Assembly (NCBI RefSeq): GCF_015708085.1
Contig: NZ_JADNYM010000035.1
Coordinates: forward strand, 1-43,969
Source of the DNA: Arthrobacter terrae
GTDB lineage: Bacteria; Actinomycetota; Actinomycetes; Actinomycetales; Micrococcaceae
Direction of reading: 5' to 3'
DNA length: 43,969 nucleotides
The translations under genes and the position numbers were made by a program. The notes under the pieces were generated by a model that did no database searches, was not told the origin of the DNA, and saw nothing but the letters and a program-made list of their open reading frames with translations. This document shows, piece by piece, positions 17,638 through 26,703 of the stretch. Position 1 is the stretch's first letter; every line of letters starts with the position of its first letter.

Positions 17638-18588
17638 CTAGCCCAGCAGTCCCGGTACCGTCAGCAGGGCAGTGGGCACTGCCAAGAGCAGTACAGAGCC
17701 GGCCAGTACCAGAGTCCGGACCGGACCGGGCAGGGCAGGCGCCGGGTTGAGCAGCCGGCCCAGCCGTGCCGACGTAGTTTCCGGCGTATCGATGCGGTCC
17801 CCGCCGCCGTCGACCAGTTCGCTTGCCGGGAGCCTGGCCGGACCGCTTGCCACTAAGGCGATCGCCTTGATCAAGGTGGCCCGGTCCACCGTGCGCAGCG
17901 CTACGTCGTCGGCCAGCATTTCAATCAGGGCATTGACGGAGCGTTGAGCCAAGCGGGAGGTCGGCAGCCATGGCAGGGCCGATCGCCAACCGGCAAAGGC
18001 CCAGAGCAGCAGGTGGTGGTGTTGGGTGAGGTGCGCGTTTTCGTGAATCAGTACCGCCCGCAGTTCGTCCGGTTCCAGCAGATTCATCAGCCCGTCGGAC
18101 AGGACGGTGATGGACCGGGAGCCGCCCGGCAGGCAGTACGCTACTGGCACATCATGGTTAATGACCACGGTTCCCGGCCGTCCGGTGGCTGGTGAGCTGA
18201 GCAGCTCCAGCATTTCCCGGTGCCGGCGGCGCTGTTTGCGGATCCGTGCAGACGTGAGCAGCAGGGTAAACACCAGGTGGGCAAAGAGGAGCGCTGCTGC
18301 GCTGAGCGCGAAGGCGTGCCAGAACTCCAGCTGTGCGCCCGAGGATCTCCCCAACATGATGCCCAGCAGACTTTTCAGCCCGGAGATGAGGTTCCCGCCC
18401 AGAGGTACCAGGCCGAAAACCAGCATGGCACCGATCATTGACAGCCCGCCGGCCAAGGCTATTGCCTGCCAGAGGACCATAGCGGTGAAGGGGGAGCGGG
18501 CGGTCCATCGGGCACGAGCCAGTATCAGCGGAACCGGCCACGCGAGGATGACGGCGAAGACGGCAAGGAACCACGAGGTCCAGAACAT
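17638..18588 (-). CDS. M56 family (BlaR1/MecR1-like) membrane metalloprotease
   Basis: The 316-residue integral membrane protein has the zinc motif HENAH (in LIHENAHLTQHH) after about three hydrophobic segments and a final hydrophobic C-terminal helix. It resembles the protease part of BlaR1 but lacks the extracellular beta-lactam sensor domain, as is usual for actinobacterial members. It follows blaI by 30 bp and is probably co-transcribed. In the BlaR1/BlaI paradigm the protease triggers cleavage or release of the repressor. Here the signal is unknown; the adjacent cyd genes suggest a respiratory or redox stimulus (inference). Confidence 0.87.
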   Translation of the reverse strand: MFWTSWFLAVFAVILAWPVPLILARARWTARSPFTAMVLWQAIALAGGLSMIGAMLVFGLVPLGGNLISGLKSLLGIMLGRSSGAQLEFWHAFALSAAALLFAHLVFTLLLTSARIRKQRRRHREMLELLSSPATGRPGTVVINHDVPVAYCLPGGSRSITVLSDGLMNLLEPDELRAVLIHENAHLTQHHHLLLWAFAGWRSALPWLPTSRLAQRSVNALIEMLADDVALRTVDRATLIKAIALVASGPARLPASELVDGGGDRIDTPETTSARLGRLLNPAPALPGPVRTLVLAGSVLLLAVPTALLTVPGLLG

Positions 18589-18618
18589 GGGTCAGAGCGG
18601 TCGACGGCGGCCCGTGGC

Positions 18619-18999
18619 TTAGCTCAGGCCGAGGAGTTTGCGCAGTGTGCTGGCCTCGCCGTCGGTGACGGTGCCGACGAAGCGGGCCAGCACGGCCTCT
18701 CGGTCCGGCGCGGAACCGAGCACCTCAAGCATCAGCTCGGCGGTGTGCTCGGCGCGGCTGGTGACGGAACGGTAGCGGTGCGGGCGGATGCTCCGCTCAC
18801 GTTCCACCAGACCCTTCTTCTCCAGACGCGACAGGACGGTCAGGACCGTGGTGACGGCCAGTTCCTTCGTGTCGGTTCCGCCGGCAGTGGCAGGTGGGCG
18901 TTGCGAAAGCAGGTCCCGCAGGGCGTTGGCCGTGATCGCTTCCGGGTGTTCCCACAGCAAATCCATAACGGCTCGTTCGAGCTCCCCCAAAGTGGCCAT
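18619..18999 (-). CDS. blaI: BlaI/MecI/CopY family transcriptional repressor
   Basis: The 126-residue winged-helix protein has the family pattern: GELERAVMDLLWEHPEAITA, a recognition-helix region TTVLTVLSRLEKKGLVERE, and a C-terminal helical dimerisation part. The start is ATG at 18999 with GAAGGA six bases upstream. It is divergent from cydA and upstream of an M56 protease gene. Two perfect inverted repeats in the blaI-cydA gap are likely binding sites. Typical members autoregulate and are inactivated by an M56 partner. The name reflects the family; a beta-lactam role is not implied. Confidence 0.92.
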   Translation of the reverse strand: MATLGELERAVMDLLWEHPEAITANALRDLLSQRPPATAGGTDTKELAVTTVLTVLSRLEKKGLVERERSIRPHRYRSVTSRAEHTAELMLEVLGSAPDREAVLARFVGTVTDGEASTLRKLLGLS

Positions 19000-19063
19000 T
19001 CATGATCCTTCAAAGTCGTTTGATGCAGATGTCTTGACTCAAATCTACAGGGTTCGGTCCAAA

Positions 19064-19109
19064 ATTTCTACAATTGGTAGAAATCGGGTTTTCTACGTAA
19101 TGTAGAAAT
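19064..19109. promoter_or_regulatory. Twin operator candidates between blaI and cydA
   Basis: Site 1 is ATTTCTAC-N5-GTAGAAAT (19064-19084), site 2 is TTTCTAC-N5-GTAGAAA (19090-19108). Both are perfect dyads with the same arms and a 5-base spacer; centres are 25 bp apart. A possible cydA -10, TACAAT (19069-19074), lies inside site 1, and a minus-strand TACATT inside site 2. BlaI/MecI/CopY repressors bind short dyads built on TAC/GTA-type half-sites, so repression of both directions is the simplest reading. Confidence 0.7.
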
Positions 19110-19139
19110 CTCCTGTACCCGGACCTGAAGGTGTAAACG

Positions 19140-20750
19140 ATGGAAGCGCTGGACATCGCACGATGGCAGTTTGGCATCACGACCGTTTACCACTTCCTGA
19201 TGGTTCCGCTCACCATCGGCCTGGGTTTGCTGGTGGCGCTGCTGCAGACCCAGTGGCACCGCACGGGCAAGGAAGAATACCTGAGAATGACGAAATTCTG
19301 GGGCAAACTCTTCCTGATCAACTTCATCATGGGAGTTGCCACGGGCCTGGTGCAGGAGTTCCAGTTCGGCATGGCCTGGAGCGAATACAGCCGCTTCGTC
19401 GGCGACGTTTTCGGCGCACCGCTGGCGATGGAATCACTGCTGGCGTTCTTCATCGAATCCACCTTCCTGGGGCTGTGGATCTTTGGCTGGAAGAAGCTTC
19501 CGGCCCGAATTCACCTTGCGTGTCTGTGGACCGCGGTTTTGGGTTCGGTGGTCTCCGCCTACTTCATCCTGGTCGCTAATTCCTGGATGCAGCATCCCGT
19601 CGGTGTGGAAATGGTCAATGGACGGCCGCGGATGGTTGATGCCTGGGCCGTGTTCACCAACAACACGGCGCTGGTAGCGTTCCCGCATACGCTCACCGGC
19701 GCCGTCGCCGTTGCGGGGGGTTTCCTGCTGGGGATATCCTGGTACCACCTCTGGCGCCGACGCCGCGACGGCATCGATACCGTGGATGAGCAGGGCCGGG
19801 TCCTTGTGGGGGAGTCCGCCACGATTCCCGGCCGGGACAAAACCGACCACGCCGTCTGGCTGCGATCGCTGCGGATCGGCGCCGTCGTTGCCATGATTGC
19901 GTTCGCCGGCACCGCCATTACCGGGGACATGCAGGGCAAACTGATGTTTGAACAGCAGCCCATGAAAATGGCGGCCGCGGAAGCCGCCTGCCACGACGGG
20001 ACCAGCTTTTCCGTCCTCTCCATCGGGGATCCGGGCAGCAAGAACTGCAGCGACGTCACCGCCGTCATCGAGATTCCGGGAATCCTGTCCTTTTTGGCGC
20101 ACAACGACTTCACCACAGACATCAAGGGCGTTAACACCCTGGTGCCGGAATATCAGCAAAAATACGGCAAGACTCTGCCGGATAACCCCATTTACGGTGA
20201 CCGCGCCGGACAGGAAATCCAATACGTACCGGTGATGGCCGTGACGTACTGGGGGTTCCGGATGATGATCGGCTTCGGCGGTCTGGCCGCGTTGGCCGCG
20301 CTGGTGGCACTGGTCCTGGTGCGCAAGGGCACCGTACCCGAATCGAAATGGCTGATGCGCCTGGCGGTATTCGGCATCCTCGCGCCGTTCGGAGCCAATG
20401 CTGCGGGCTGGATCTTTACCGAAATGGGCCGGCAACCGTTCGTGGTAGCGCCTAATCCGCAGTTCACCGGGATCGACCCAGTCTTCATGTTCACCGCTGC
20501 GGCCGTCTCGCCGGGAGTTTCCGCCGGTGAGCTGATCTTCTCGTTGGTGACGCTGGGCTCGGTGTACGCGGTGTTGCTGGTGGTGGAGGTGAAACTGTTG
20601 TTCCGTTATGTCCGCGGCGGGGTTGTTGCCGCGATGCCCGAACTGGCGCACGGCGCGCAATGCAAGAAGGGCGACGACGGCGACAACGACGGCGGCGCGT
20701 CCGGCGGGGGTACCGGGGACACCGATGACCTCCTTGCCTTTGCCTACTGA
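19140..20750 (+). CDS. cydA: Cytochrome bd ubiquinol/menaquinol oxidase subunit I
   Basis: The 536-residue membrane subunit carries all three haems of the bd-type terminal oxidase, which reduces oxygen to water without pumping protons. Expected haem ligands are visible: H18 (YHFLMVP), H183 (FPHTLTG) and M376 in FRMMIG. The quinol-loop region after residue 240 is short, so this is the short-Q-loop type typical of Gram-positives. The C-terminal 30 residues are a Gly/Asp-rich tail. ATG at 19140 is preceded by GAAGG. It is first in cydA-cydB-cydDC and divergent from blaI with twin operators upstream. Confidence 0.96.
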   Translation: MEALDIARWQFGITTVYHFLMVPLTIGLGLLVALLQTQWHRTGKEEYLRMTKFWGKLFLINFIMGVATGLVQEFQFGMAWSEYSRFVGDVFGAPLAMESLLAFFIESTFLGLWIFGWKKLPARIHLACLWTAVLGSVVSAYFILVANSWMQHPVGVEMVNGRPRMVDAWAVFTNNTALVAFPHTLTGAVAVAGGFLLGISWYHLWRRRRDGIDTVDEQGRVLVGESATIPGRDKTDHAVWLRSLRIGAVVAMIAFAGTAITGDMQGKLMFEQQPMKMAAAEAACHDGTSFSVLSIGDPGSKNCSDVTAVIEIPGILSFLAHNDFTTDIKGVNTLVPEYQQKYGKTLPDNPIYGDRAGQEIQYVPVMAVTYWGFRMMIGFGGLAALAALVALVLVRKGTVPESKWLMRLAVFGILAPFGANAAGWIFTEMGRQPFVVAPNPQFTGIDPVFMFTAAAVSPGVSAGELIFSLVTLGSVYAVLLVVEVKLLFRYVRGGVVAAMPELAHGAQCKKGDDGDNDGGASGGGTGDTDDLLAFAY

Positions 20751-20805
20751 CCCGCCAGCATCCTGACCGCCCGAACCCGACTTTCCACACACAAAGGACA
20801 CCGTC

Positions 20806-21837
20806 ATGGAGACACTGCCGACTATCTGGTTTGTGCTGATTGCCGTGCTCTGGACCGGCTACCTCTTTCTGGAGGGATTTGATCTGGGCGTCGGAATGCT
20901 CATGAAGCTGTTCGCCCGGAATAATACCGAGCGCCGCGTCCTGCTCAATACCGTGGGGCCGGTCTGGGACGGGAATGAAGTCTGGCTGATCACCGCCGGA
21001 GGTGCCATGTTTGCTGCGTTCCCGCTGTGGTATGCCTCGCTCTTTTCCGCCCTGTATATTCCACTGGTCTTTGTGCTCCTGGGACTGATCTTCCGCGCGG
21101 TGGCCTTTGAATACCGGGGCAAAGTCAATACAGAGCAGTGGCGCAACCGCTGGGACTGGGCCATCGCGCTCGGGTCCTTCGTGTCCGCCTTCGGCATCGG
21201 CGCCGCCCTCGCGCTGACCACCACCGGTCTGCCGCTGAACGCCAACGGAGACCGGGTGGGAGGGCCTTTCGCCTGGTTCAGCTGGTACGCCGTGCTCGGT
21301 GGTTTCGCCGTCGTCGGCTTCTCATTAGTCCACGCAGCGGCATTCCTGGCGCTGAAAACCGACGGTGACATCCGGGACCGCGCCCAACGCCTGGTCATCC
21401 GGTGGCTGCCGGTGGGGTTGCTGCCGCTGGTGGTCTGGGTGGTGTTGGTGACGAACCGGCATGGGCATTTGCTCAGTTGGTTGCTTGTTGCCGTTGCCGC
21501 GGCAGCCGCCGTGGCTGCGTGGCGGCTGGCGCGCCGGGGCAGGGAAGGCTGGAGTTTCCTGGGGCTGGGGGTTTTCCTCCTGACCGGCAGCGCGGCCCTG
21601 TTTGGCTCCGTTTTCCCCGTGGTCCTGCCGTCCACCCTGAATCACGACTGGGACCTTACCGTCAGCAATGCTTCCTCCTCGTCCTACACCTTGGGGCTGA
21701 TGAGCATCGTGGCCTGTGTTGGAATACCTTTGGTGCTGGCATATCAAGGGTGGACCTACTGGGTCTTCCGCAAACGGGTCAGTTCGTCCCATCTGCCGCC
21801 CACGCATGATGTAGTGCCGGCCGTCGGAAGGGCTTAA
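20806..21837 (+). CDS. cydB: Cytochrome bd oxidase subunit II
   Basis: The 343-residue membrane protein has about nine hydrophobic segments. Diagnostic segments include YLFLEGFDLGVGML near the N-terminus and GPVWDGNEVWLITAGGAMFAAFP, split over residues 55-78. It pairs with CydA as the haemless structural subunit. The start is ATG at 20806 with AAAGGA eight bases upstream, 55 bp after cydA. The one-base gap to the downstream cydDC points to translational coupling. Confidence 0.96.
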   Translation: METLPTIWFVLIAVLWTGYLFLEGFDLGVGMLMKLFARNNTERRVLLNTVGPVWDGNEVWLITAGGAMFAAFPLWYASLFSALYIPLVFVLLGLIFRAVAFEYRGKVNTEQWRNRWDWAIALGSFVSAFGIGAALALTTTGLPLNANGDRVGGPFAWFSWYAVLGGFAVVGFSLVHAAAFLALKTDGDIRDRAQRLVIRWLPVGLLPLVVWVVLVTNRHGHLLSWLLVAVAAAAAVAAWRLARRGREGWSFLGLGVFLLTGSAALFGSVFPVVLPSTLNHDWDLTVSNASSSSYTLGLMSIVACVGIPLVLAYQGWTYWVFRKRVSSSHLPPTHDVVPAVGRA

Positions 21838-21838
21838 A

Positions 21839-24800
21839 GTGGCTGTGCCAAAGCGCCCGCCATTGCCCACCGGTTCGCAGCGGACCTTGTATCTGCTGGG
21901 CCTGCTGAGCGCGCTGAAGGCATTGACCTGGGTGGTGCTGGCGCAGGCAGTGGTGAGCGGAATAACCGCCCTGATCTCTTCCCACGACAGTCTCACGGGA
22001 GCGTTGCTGCTGGGCACCGCTGCAGCTCTGGCCCGGGCGGCCGCGGTTTGGGGCATCGCCGTCGTGGCGCGGCGGACAGCGGCAGGTGCCAAGGAAGACC
22101 TGCGGCTAAAACTCACTGCACGGATGGTTCAGGACGCCGGCAGCGGTGCCGGCGGACAGGGCTCCGGGACCGTGCTGGCCACGCGGGGGCTGGATGCTCT
22201 GGACAATTACTACACACAGTTTCTGCCCGCTCTGCTGGCCTGCGCCACGGTGCCGCTGCTGATCGGGGCCCGAGTGCTGTTGGCCGATTGGGTCAGTGCG
22301 GTGATCGTTGTCCTCACGGTTCCGCTGGTGCCCTTGTTCATGGTGCTGATCGGCATGCACACCCAGGAACAAGTCGAACGCGCCGCCGGCGCACTGTCCC
22401 GACTGTCCAATCACCTGGTGGAACTGGCGAAGGGGCTTCCGGTGCTGGTGGGACTGGGCCGGGCCAGGGCGCAGACCGAGGCGCTACGGAAGGTTGCCGA
22501 CGACTACCGCCGCACCACCATGGGCACGCTGCGGGTGGCGTTCCTGTCCGCGCTGGCACTGGAACTGATCGCCACCCTCTCGGTCGCCGTCGTCGCCGTC
22601 TTCATTGGTTTGCGGCTGGTGCAGGGATCGATGGACCTGCAAACGGGCCTGTTGGTGCTGATTCTGGTGCCGGAATGCTACCTCCCGCTGCGCGAGCTGG
22701 GCACCGCGCACCACGCCAGTGAAGACGGACGCGAAGCGCTGGCACGGGCGGAGAAAATTCTGACCTCTCCGGCCGCCGCGCCGCTGGCCGGCCGCGTGAT
22801 TGAGTCGGCGTGGCGGACGGAAAGGAACGACGGCGGCGCGCCGGCTGACTGTGCTGCTCAGGACCGGGCGCCGGAGGTCAGCGCAGCTGGGTTGCACGTC
22901 GGTTATCCGGACCGGAGTACTGAAGCGGTCTCAGCGCTGACCTTCACGGCACCGGCCGGGAAGATCACCGCCCTGTCAGGACCAAGCGGCTGCGGAAAGT
23001 CCACCGTGGTGCACGTGCTGGCCGGAATTGTAGCGCCGCTGGTCGATGAAGCAGCAGCAACATCCGTTACCTCGTCGGCAGTCCGGGTCAGCGGCAGCAT
23101 CACCGGGATAGACCCCGATCGCCTCGCCTGGGTGCCGCAGCATCCCGCCACCGTTGCGCAGACGGCGCGCGCCGAGGTGGAACTCTATGGTGCGTCTGGA
23201 ACTACACGGACTGGAACTACACGGACTGGAACTACACGGAACAGCGGAACCACGAGCAGCGGCGCGGAGCCCAGCGGAGCCGCGGATATGCTCCTGGCCC
23301 GGGTGGGTCTCACATATGCGGCGCTGCGGCACCCGGCGGAACTTAGCCCGGGGGAACTGCGTCGTCTTGCGCTGGCCCGGGCGCTGGCGCGCATTGATGC
23401 GGGCGCAACCGTACTCCTGCTCGATGAGCCCACGGCCCATCTGGACGCCCGCACGGCACGGCGCATCGAGCGGACCATACGCGACCTGCGTGGGAGCATC
23501 ACCATCATTGTTGTCGCACACAATAAATCCACGCTCGCGCTCGCCGATCACGTGGTCCAGCTGGATGCCTGCGGCGTGCGGACGAACGTCGCTGCTGACG
23601 CTGACGACGCTGACGCTGACGACGCTGACGACGCTGACGCTGACGCCGCCGTCGCTGCTGACGTCGCTGCTGACACTGACGCCGCCGTTGACGTGACTGC
23701 GGCTGGCGCTGCGACCGGTCCGGACGCGGCAAGCGGAAGCCGTAGGGCAGGCACCGCACGACTGTTGAAACTGCTGGTCAGCGTGCTGGAACCATGGCGT
23801 CCGCGGTTCCTTCTCGCCGTCGTCGCCGGCGCGGTTGCGACGCTTGCCGCCCTTGCCTTGACCGCTCTCTCAGGCTGGCTGATCGTGCGCGCCAGCCAGC
23901 AGCCGGCCATTCTGTACCTGCTCGTCGCCATTGTCGGTGTCCGCTTCTTCGGGCTGCTCCGGGCGCTTTCGCGGTACTGTGAGCGACTCTGGCTGCACGA
24001 TGCGGTCTTCGCTGCGCTGACCCGTCTGCGTGTGCGCGTTTGGGAATCCCTCGCATTGCGCGTGCTGTCCCGGCGGTCCTTGCTGCGCGGTGACGGCGCG
24101 GTGGATCACTTGATCGGGGATTTCGATGCCGTGCGTGATCTGGCGCCGCGGGTGGTGCTGCCCCCGGCCGCCGGTCTGCTGGCCGCGGCTGCCGTAGCGA
24201 CGACGACGTCGCTGCTACTGCCTGCCGCCGTCGCGCTCCAACTCGTGGTGCTGGCCGGTACCCTGCTGCTGGCCCCGGCCATCGCCCTCTGGGCTGACAA
24301 TCGGGCCGGCATTGCCGAACACCGGCACCGGTCCGCCGTCATCCGGATCGTAAGCGGCCTGCTCGGCGCGGCCGCGGATCTTCGTGTCAATCGCGCGGAA
24401 GGACCGCTGCTGGAGCGGCTGCGACTGGACGATCTCGAGGCGACGGCGGCGGTTCAGCGGGCGGCCCGCGCACAGGGAACAGCGCAGGGGCTGTTGGTTC
24501 TGCTCTCTGCCCTGGGCGCTTTCGGCATGCTCGCCGTTGGCGCGGGGCAGGTCGCGTCCGGGACGCTGCCGGTTGAGGCGCTGGCCGCGCTGGTGCTGCT
24601 GAATCTCTCCCTCGTGGACGCGTTCGCCCCGGTCAGTGCCGCAGTGCAGCTCTGGCCGGCGCTGCGAACCGTGCTGGCCCGTTTCAGCGATGATTTTGCA
24701 CCCGGCTCCGAGCCTGTGGCTGCGCCGGTGCCCGCGCCCGCACGCCGGGAAAACGCCCACTCCGCGCTCTCCCTTCCCCACCCGTTGCCGGCGCAGCCCG

Positions 24801-25510
24801 TGGACTCCAGACAGGGCTCCGGGATGGCCGGCCTCACTCTCAAGGGCGTCACGGCCCGCTGGCCGGATTCTGCCGCATCAGTTTTCAGCGGACTGGACGC
24901 GACCGTCCGCCGCGGCGAATGGCTGACGGTGACGGGAGAGTCAGGGTCAGGGAAATCGACACTGTTGGCCGTGATGCTTGGCTTCCTGGCACCTGTGGCG
25001 GGAGACTTCACCTCGAGGGGCCGGATCGCGTGGTGTCCGCAGCAGGGACACCTTTTCGACTCTTCCCTCCGGGCGAATCTGCTGCTGGCCCGCGCACGGG
25101 ATAACGCACCAACCGAGGCCGAGCTGGTCAAGGTGCTCGACGACGTCGGCCTCGGTCCGTTGCTGCGGGAGCTCCCACGCGGACTGGACACCCGGCTCGG
25201 CCCCGAGGGCAGCCGCTTGTCCGGCGGCCAGCGCCAGCGGGTCGCGGTCGCCCGGACGCTGCTCACCGGCGCCGACATCCTGCTGCTCGATGAACCCACG
25301 GCGCATTTGGACAACGAATCGGCAGCCTTGCTGATGGCCGACCTGCGCCGGGCGCTGCGGGACAAAGCGGTGGTGCTGGTTACCCATGACCCCGCGGCCG
25401 GAGATCCCGAGGACCTCAGGCTGGAACTCGATGGTCGGGAGAGAGGCGGTGATGGCATCGGGGCTGCCGTAGCGTCCGCCAAGGCCTGCAACGCTCTGGT
25501 AGGCGTCTGA
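21839..25510 (+). CDS. cydDC: Fused CydD-CydC ABC exporter
   Basis: A 1223-residue fusion of the two half-transporters that in E. coli export cysteine/glutathione and are needed for cytochrome bd assembly. The first half has six hydrophobic segments and a nucleotide-binding domain with Walker A GPSGCGKST (about 380-388), signature LSPGE (about 502) and LLLDEPTAHLD. A linker rich in Asp/Ala (583-619) joins a second membrane domain and a second ATPase with Walker A GESGSGKST (about 1032), LSGGQ (about 1127) and LLLDEPTAHLD. The first signature, LSPGE instead of LSGGQ, suggests asymmetric ATP sites. GTG at 21839 follows cydB by one base with GGAAGG upstream. The gene is intact with no frameshift. 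Confidence 0.93.
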   Translation: MAVPKRPPLPTGSQRTLYLLGLLSALKALTWVVLAQAVVSGITALISSHDSLTGALLLGTAAALARAAAVWGIAVVARRTAAGAKEDLRLKLTARMVQDAGSGAGGQGSGTVLATRGLDALDNYYTQFLPALLACATVPLLIGARVLLADWVSAVIVVLTVPLVPLFMVLIGMHTQEQVERAAGALSRLSNHLVELAKGLPVLVGLGRARAQTEALRKVADDYRRTTMGTLRVAFLSALALELIATLSVAVVAVFIGLRLVQGSMDLQTGLLVLILVPECYLPLRELGTAHHASEDGREALARAEKILTSPAAAPLAGRVIESAWRTERNDGGAPADCAAQDRAPEVSAAGLHVGYPDRSTEAVSALTFTAPAGKITALSGPSGCGKSTVVHVLAGIVAPLVDEAAATSVTSSAVRVSGSITGIDPDRLAWVPQHPATVAQTARAEVELYGASGTTRTGTTRTGTTRNSGTTSSGAEPSGAADMLLARVGLTYAALRHPAELSPGELRRLALARALARIDAGATVLLLDEPTAHLDARTARRIERTIRDLRGSITIIVVAHNKSTLALADHVVQLDACGVRTNVAADADDADADDADDADADAAVAADVAADTDAAVDVTAAGAATGPDAASGSRRAGTARLLKLLVSVLEPWRPRFLLAVVAGAVATLAALALTALSGWLIVRASQQPAILYLLVAIVGVRFFGLLRALSRYCERLWLHDAVFAALTRLRVRVWESLALRVLSRRSLLRGDGAVDHLIGDFDAVRDLAPRVVLPPAAGLLAAAAVATTTSLLLPAAVALQLVVLAGTLLLAPAIALWADNRAGIAEHRHRSAVIRIVSGLLGAAADLRVNRAEGPLLERLRLDDLEATAAVQRAARAQGTAQGLLVLLSALGAFGMLAVGAGQVASGTLPVEALAALVLLNLSLVDAFAPVSAAVQLWPALRTVLARFSDDFAPGSEPVAAPVPAPARRENAHSALSLPHPLPAQPVDSRQGSGMAGLTLKGVTARWPDSAASVFSGLDATVRRGEWLTVTGESGSGKSTLLAVMLGFLAPVAGDFTSRGRIAWCPQQGHLFDSSLRANLLLARARDNAPTEAELVKVLDDVGLGPLLRELPRGLDTRLGPEGSRLSGGQRQRVAVARTLLTGADILLLDEPTAHLDNESAALLMADLRRALRDKAVVLVTHDPAAGDPEDLRLELDGRERGGDGIGAAVASAKACNALVGV
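23196..23240 (+). repeat. Three perfect 15-bp tandem repeats in the first CydDC ATPase domain
   Basis: The unit CTGGAACTACACGGA occurs three times in a row and encodes GTTRT-type pentapeptides between Walker A and the signature motif of the first nucleotide-binding domain, where the family has a variable insertion. The period keeps the frame. Perfect copies suggest a recent expansion. Confidence 0.85.
23586..23696 (+). repeat. GAC/GCT simple repeats encoding the CydD-CydC linker
   Basis: A stretch of about 110 bases is almost entirely GCTGAC, GACGCT and GTCGCT units, coding for alternating Asp and Ala. It lies exactly at the junction of the two half-transporters, so it acts as a flexible acidic tether whose length could vary by slippage without loss of frame. 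Confidence 0.85.
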
Positions 25511-25544
25511 AAAGCGTCAATCGCGGGCGCTCTGCCATGGATTT

Positions 25545-25580
25545 GGACGGATGCCGTGGACATTCCCAGGGCATCTGTCC
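25545..25580 (+). terminator. Possible terminator after the cyd operon
   Basis: GGACGGATGCC (25545-25555) pairs with GGCATCTGTCC (25570-25580) with one G-U pair and a 14-base loop, 35 bases after the cydDC stop. No U-tract follows. Confidence 0.4.
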
Positions 25581-25658
25581 AACGTGCCGGCATACTGGAT
25601 GACTGCGTCCCGCTTATCCGGACGCGGCAGGACTTTGGCCGCAGGCAACCCTCCGCAA

Positions 25659-25664
25659 TAGGCT
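25659..25664 (+). promoter_or_regulatory. -10 box for the GNAT gene, leaderless geometry
   Basis: TAGGCT is followed by six bases (GGCGGC) and the ATG at 25671. No purine-rich ribosome site lies upstream. Confidence 0.5.
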
Positions 25665-25670
25665 GGCGGC

Positions 25671-26663
25671 ATGAGCGAACTCTCCCATGTTGTTGCCCTG
25701 CCTGCTGCCACGAATCTGCACTTCCGTGCCATTACTGCGGCGGACATTGACCAATGGCTGGCGTTGGTTGAACGGATTACGGCGGCCGAGAAACCGCCGT
25801 GGCATGACCAGCGTGCGGACCTGGAACAGGTCTTTGCCGGCAGTAAGAATGATCCGACCGTCAATACGGTGATCGGTCTGGACGCCGACGGTGTTGCGCG
25901 GGCTTACGGCCGGGTAACCAAGAACGCCGGGGGCCCCAAGGCCTATGCCTTCGGCGGTGTGGACCCGCTGTGGCAGCGCCGCGGGATTGGCTCGGCCGTA
26001 CTGCACTGGCAATTGGCCCAGGCAAAGCGGCGTTTTGCCGGGGATGGCCAGGCACCGGTGGTGGTGCGCGCTCATTCGCAGGAGGACAACGCGGCAGAAC
26101 GCGCCCTCCTCTCCAGAACGGGATTTAGCCCCGTGCGGTATTTCACCGAGATGGTCCGGCCGTTGGCCGGTGATATTCCCCAGGTCACGGTGGATGCGGG
26201 GATTGAGATGCTTCCCTTCACGCCGGACCGGTCGGAGGAGGTACGGGCAGCACATAACGAGGCGTTTGCCGACCATTGGGGCTCTGAACCCCGCGATGAG
26301 GAGGCCTGGGGGTTCATGGTTAACCACCCGCTGGCACGTCCGGACTTCAGCGCCATTGCGGTGGATCGCGGAACGGGCGAGGTGGTGGGATACCAACTTG
26401 CCAGCTACGACCCGGACCCGCTTAACACGCAGGGACGGCAGGAGGGCTATACGGAGTTGCTGGGCATCCGCCGGGCCTGGCGCGGCCGCAGGATCGCTGC
26501 CGCGCTGCTGGCGGACGCGATGGAACGCTTCCGCTTGGCCGGGTTGGATTACGCGACGCTGGATGTGGATACGGAGAACCCCACCGGAGCCTTTGGTCTC
26601 TACGAGCGGATGGGGTTCCGGCCCACGAACCGCTCGGCAGCCTGGGACTGCGGGCTCCGCTGA
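25671..26663 (+). CDS. Tandem GNAT-domain N-acetyltransferase
   Basis: The 330-residue protein carries two GNAT folds. The N-terminal one (about 10-160) has a recognisable acetyl-CoA segment, VDPLWQRRGIGSAVL. The C-terminal one (about 170-330) has LLGIRRAWRGRRIAAALL and the typical end TENPTGAFGLYERMGF. Two-domain GNATs of this layout are common in actinobacteria and include aminoglycoside-like and mycothiol synthase-like enzymes; I cannot name a substrate. It is monocistronic, with a likely leaderless start, and converges on the DinB-like gene. Confidence 0.87.
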   Translation: MSELSHVVALPAATNLHFRAITAADIDQWLALVERITAAEKPPWHDQRADLEQVFAGSKNDPTVNTVIGLDADGVARAYGRVTKNAGGPKAYAFGGVDPLWQRRGIGSAVLHWQLAQAKRRFAGDGQAPVVVRAHSQEDNAAERALLSRTGFSPVRYFTEMVRPLAGDIPQVTVDAGIEMLPFTPDRSEEVRAAHNEAFADHWGSEPRDEEAWGFMVNHPLARPDFSAIAVDRGTGEVVGYQLASYDPDPLNTQGRQEGYTELLGIRRAWRGRRIAAALLADAMERFRLAGLDYATLDVDTENPTGAFGLYERMGFRPTNRSAAWDCGLR

Positions 26664-26703
26664 TCGGGAAGCAGCCAGAGCGGACTGGGCAGCCGCGGGC
26701 CGC

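Noticed and set aside
17638-18999. Beta-lactam resistance locus
   Set aside because: blaI and the M56 gene have no beta-lactamase nearby and no sensor domain on the protease; the neighbours are respiratory genes.
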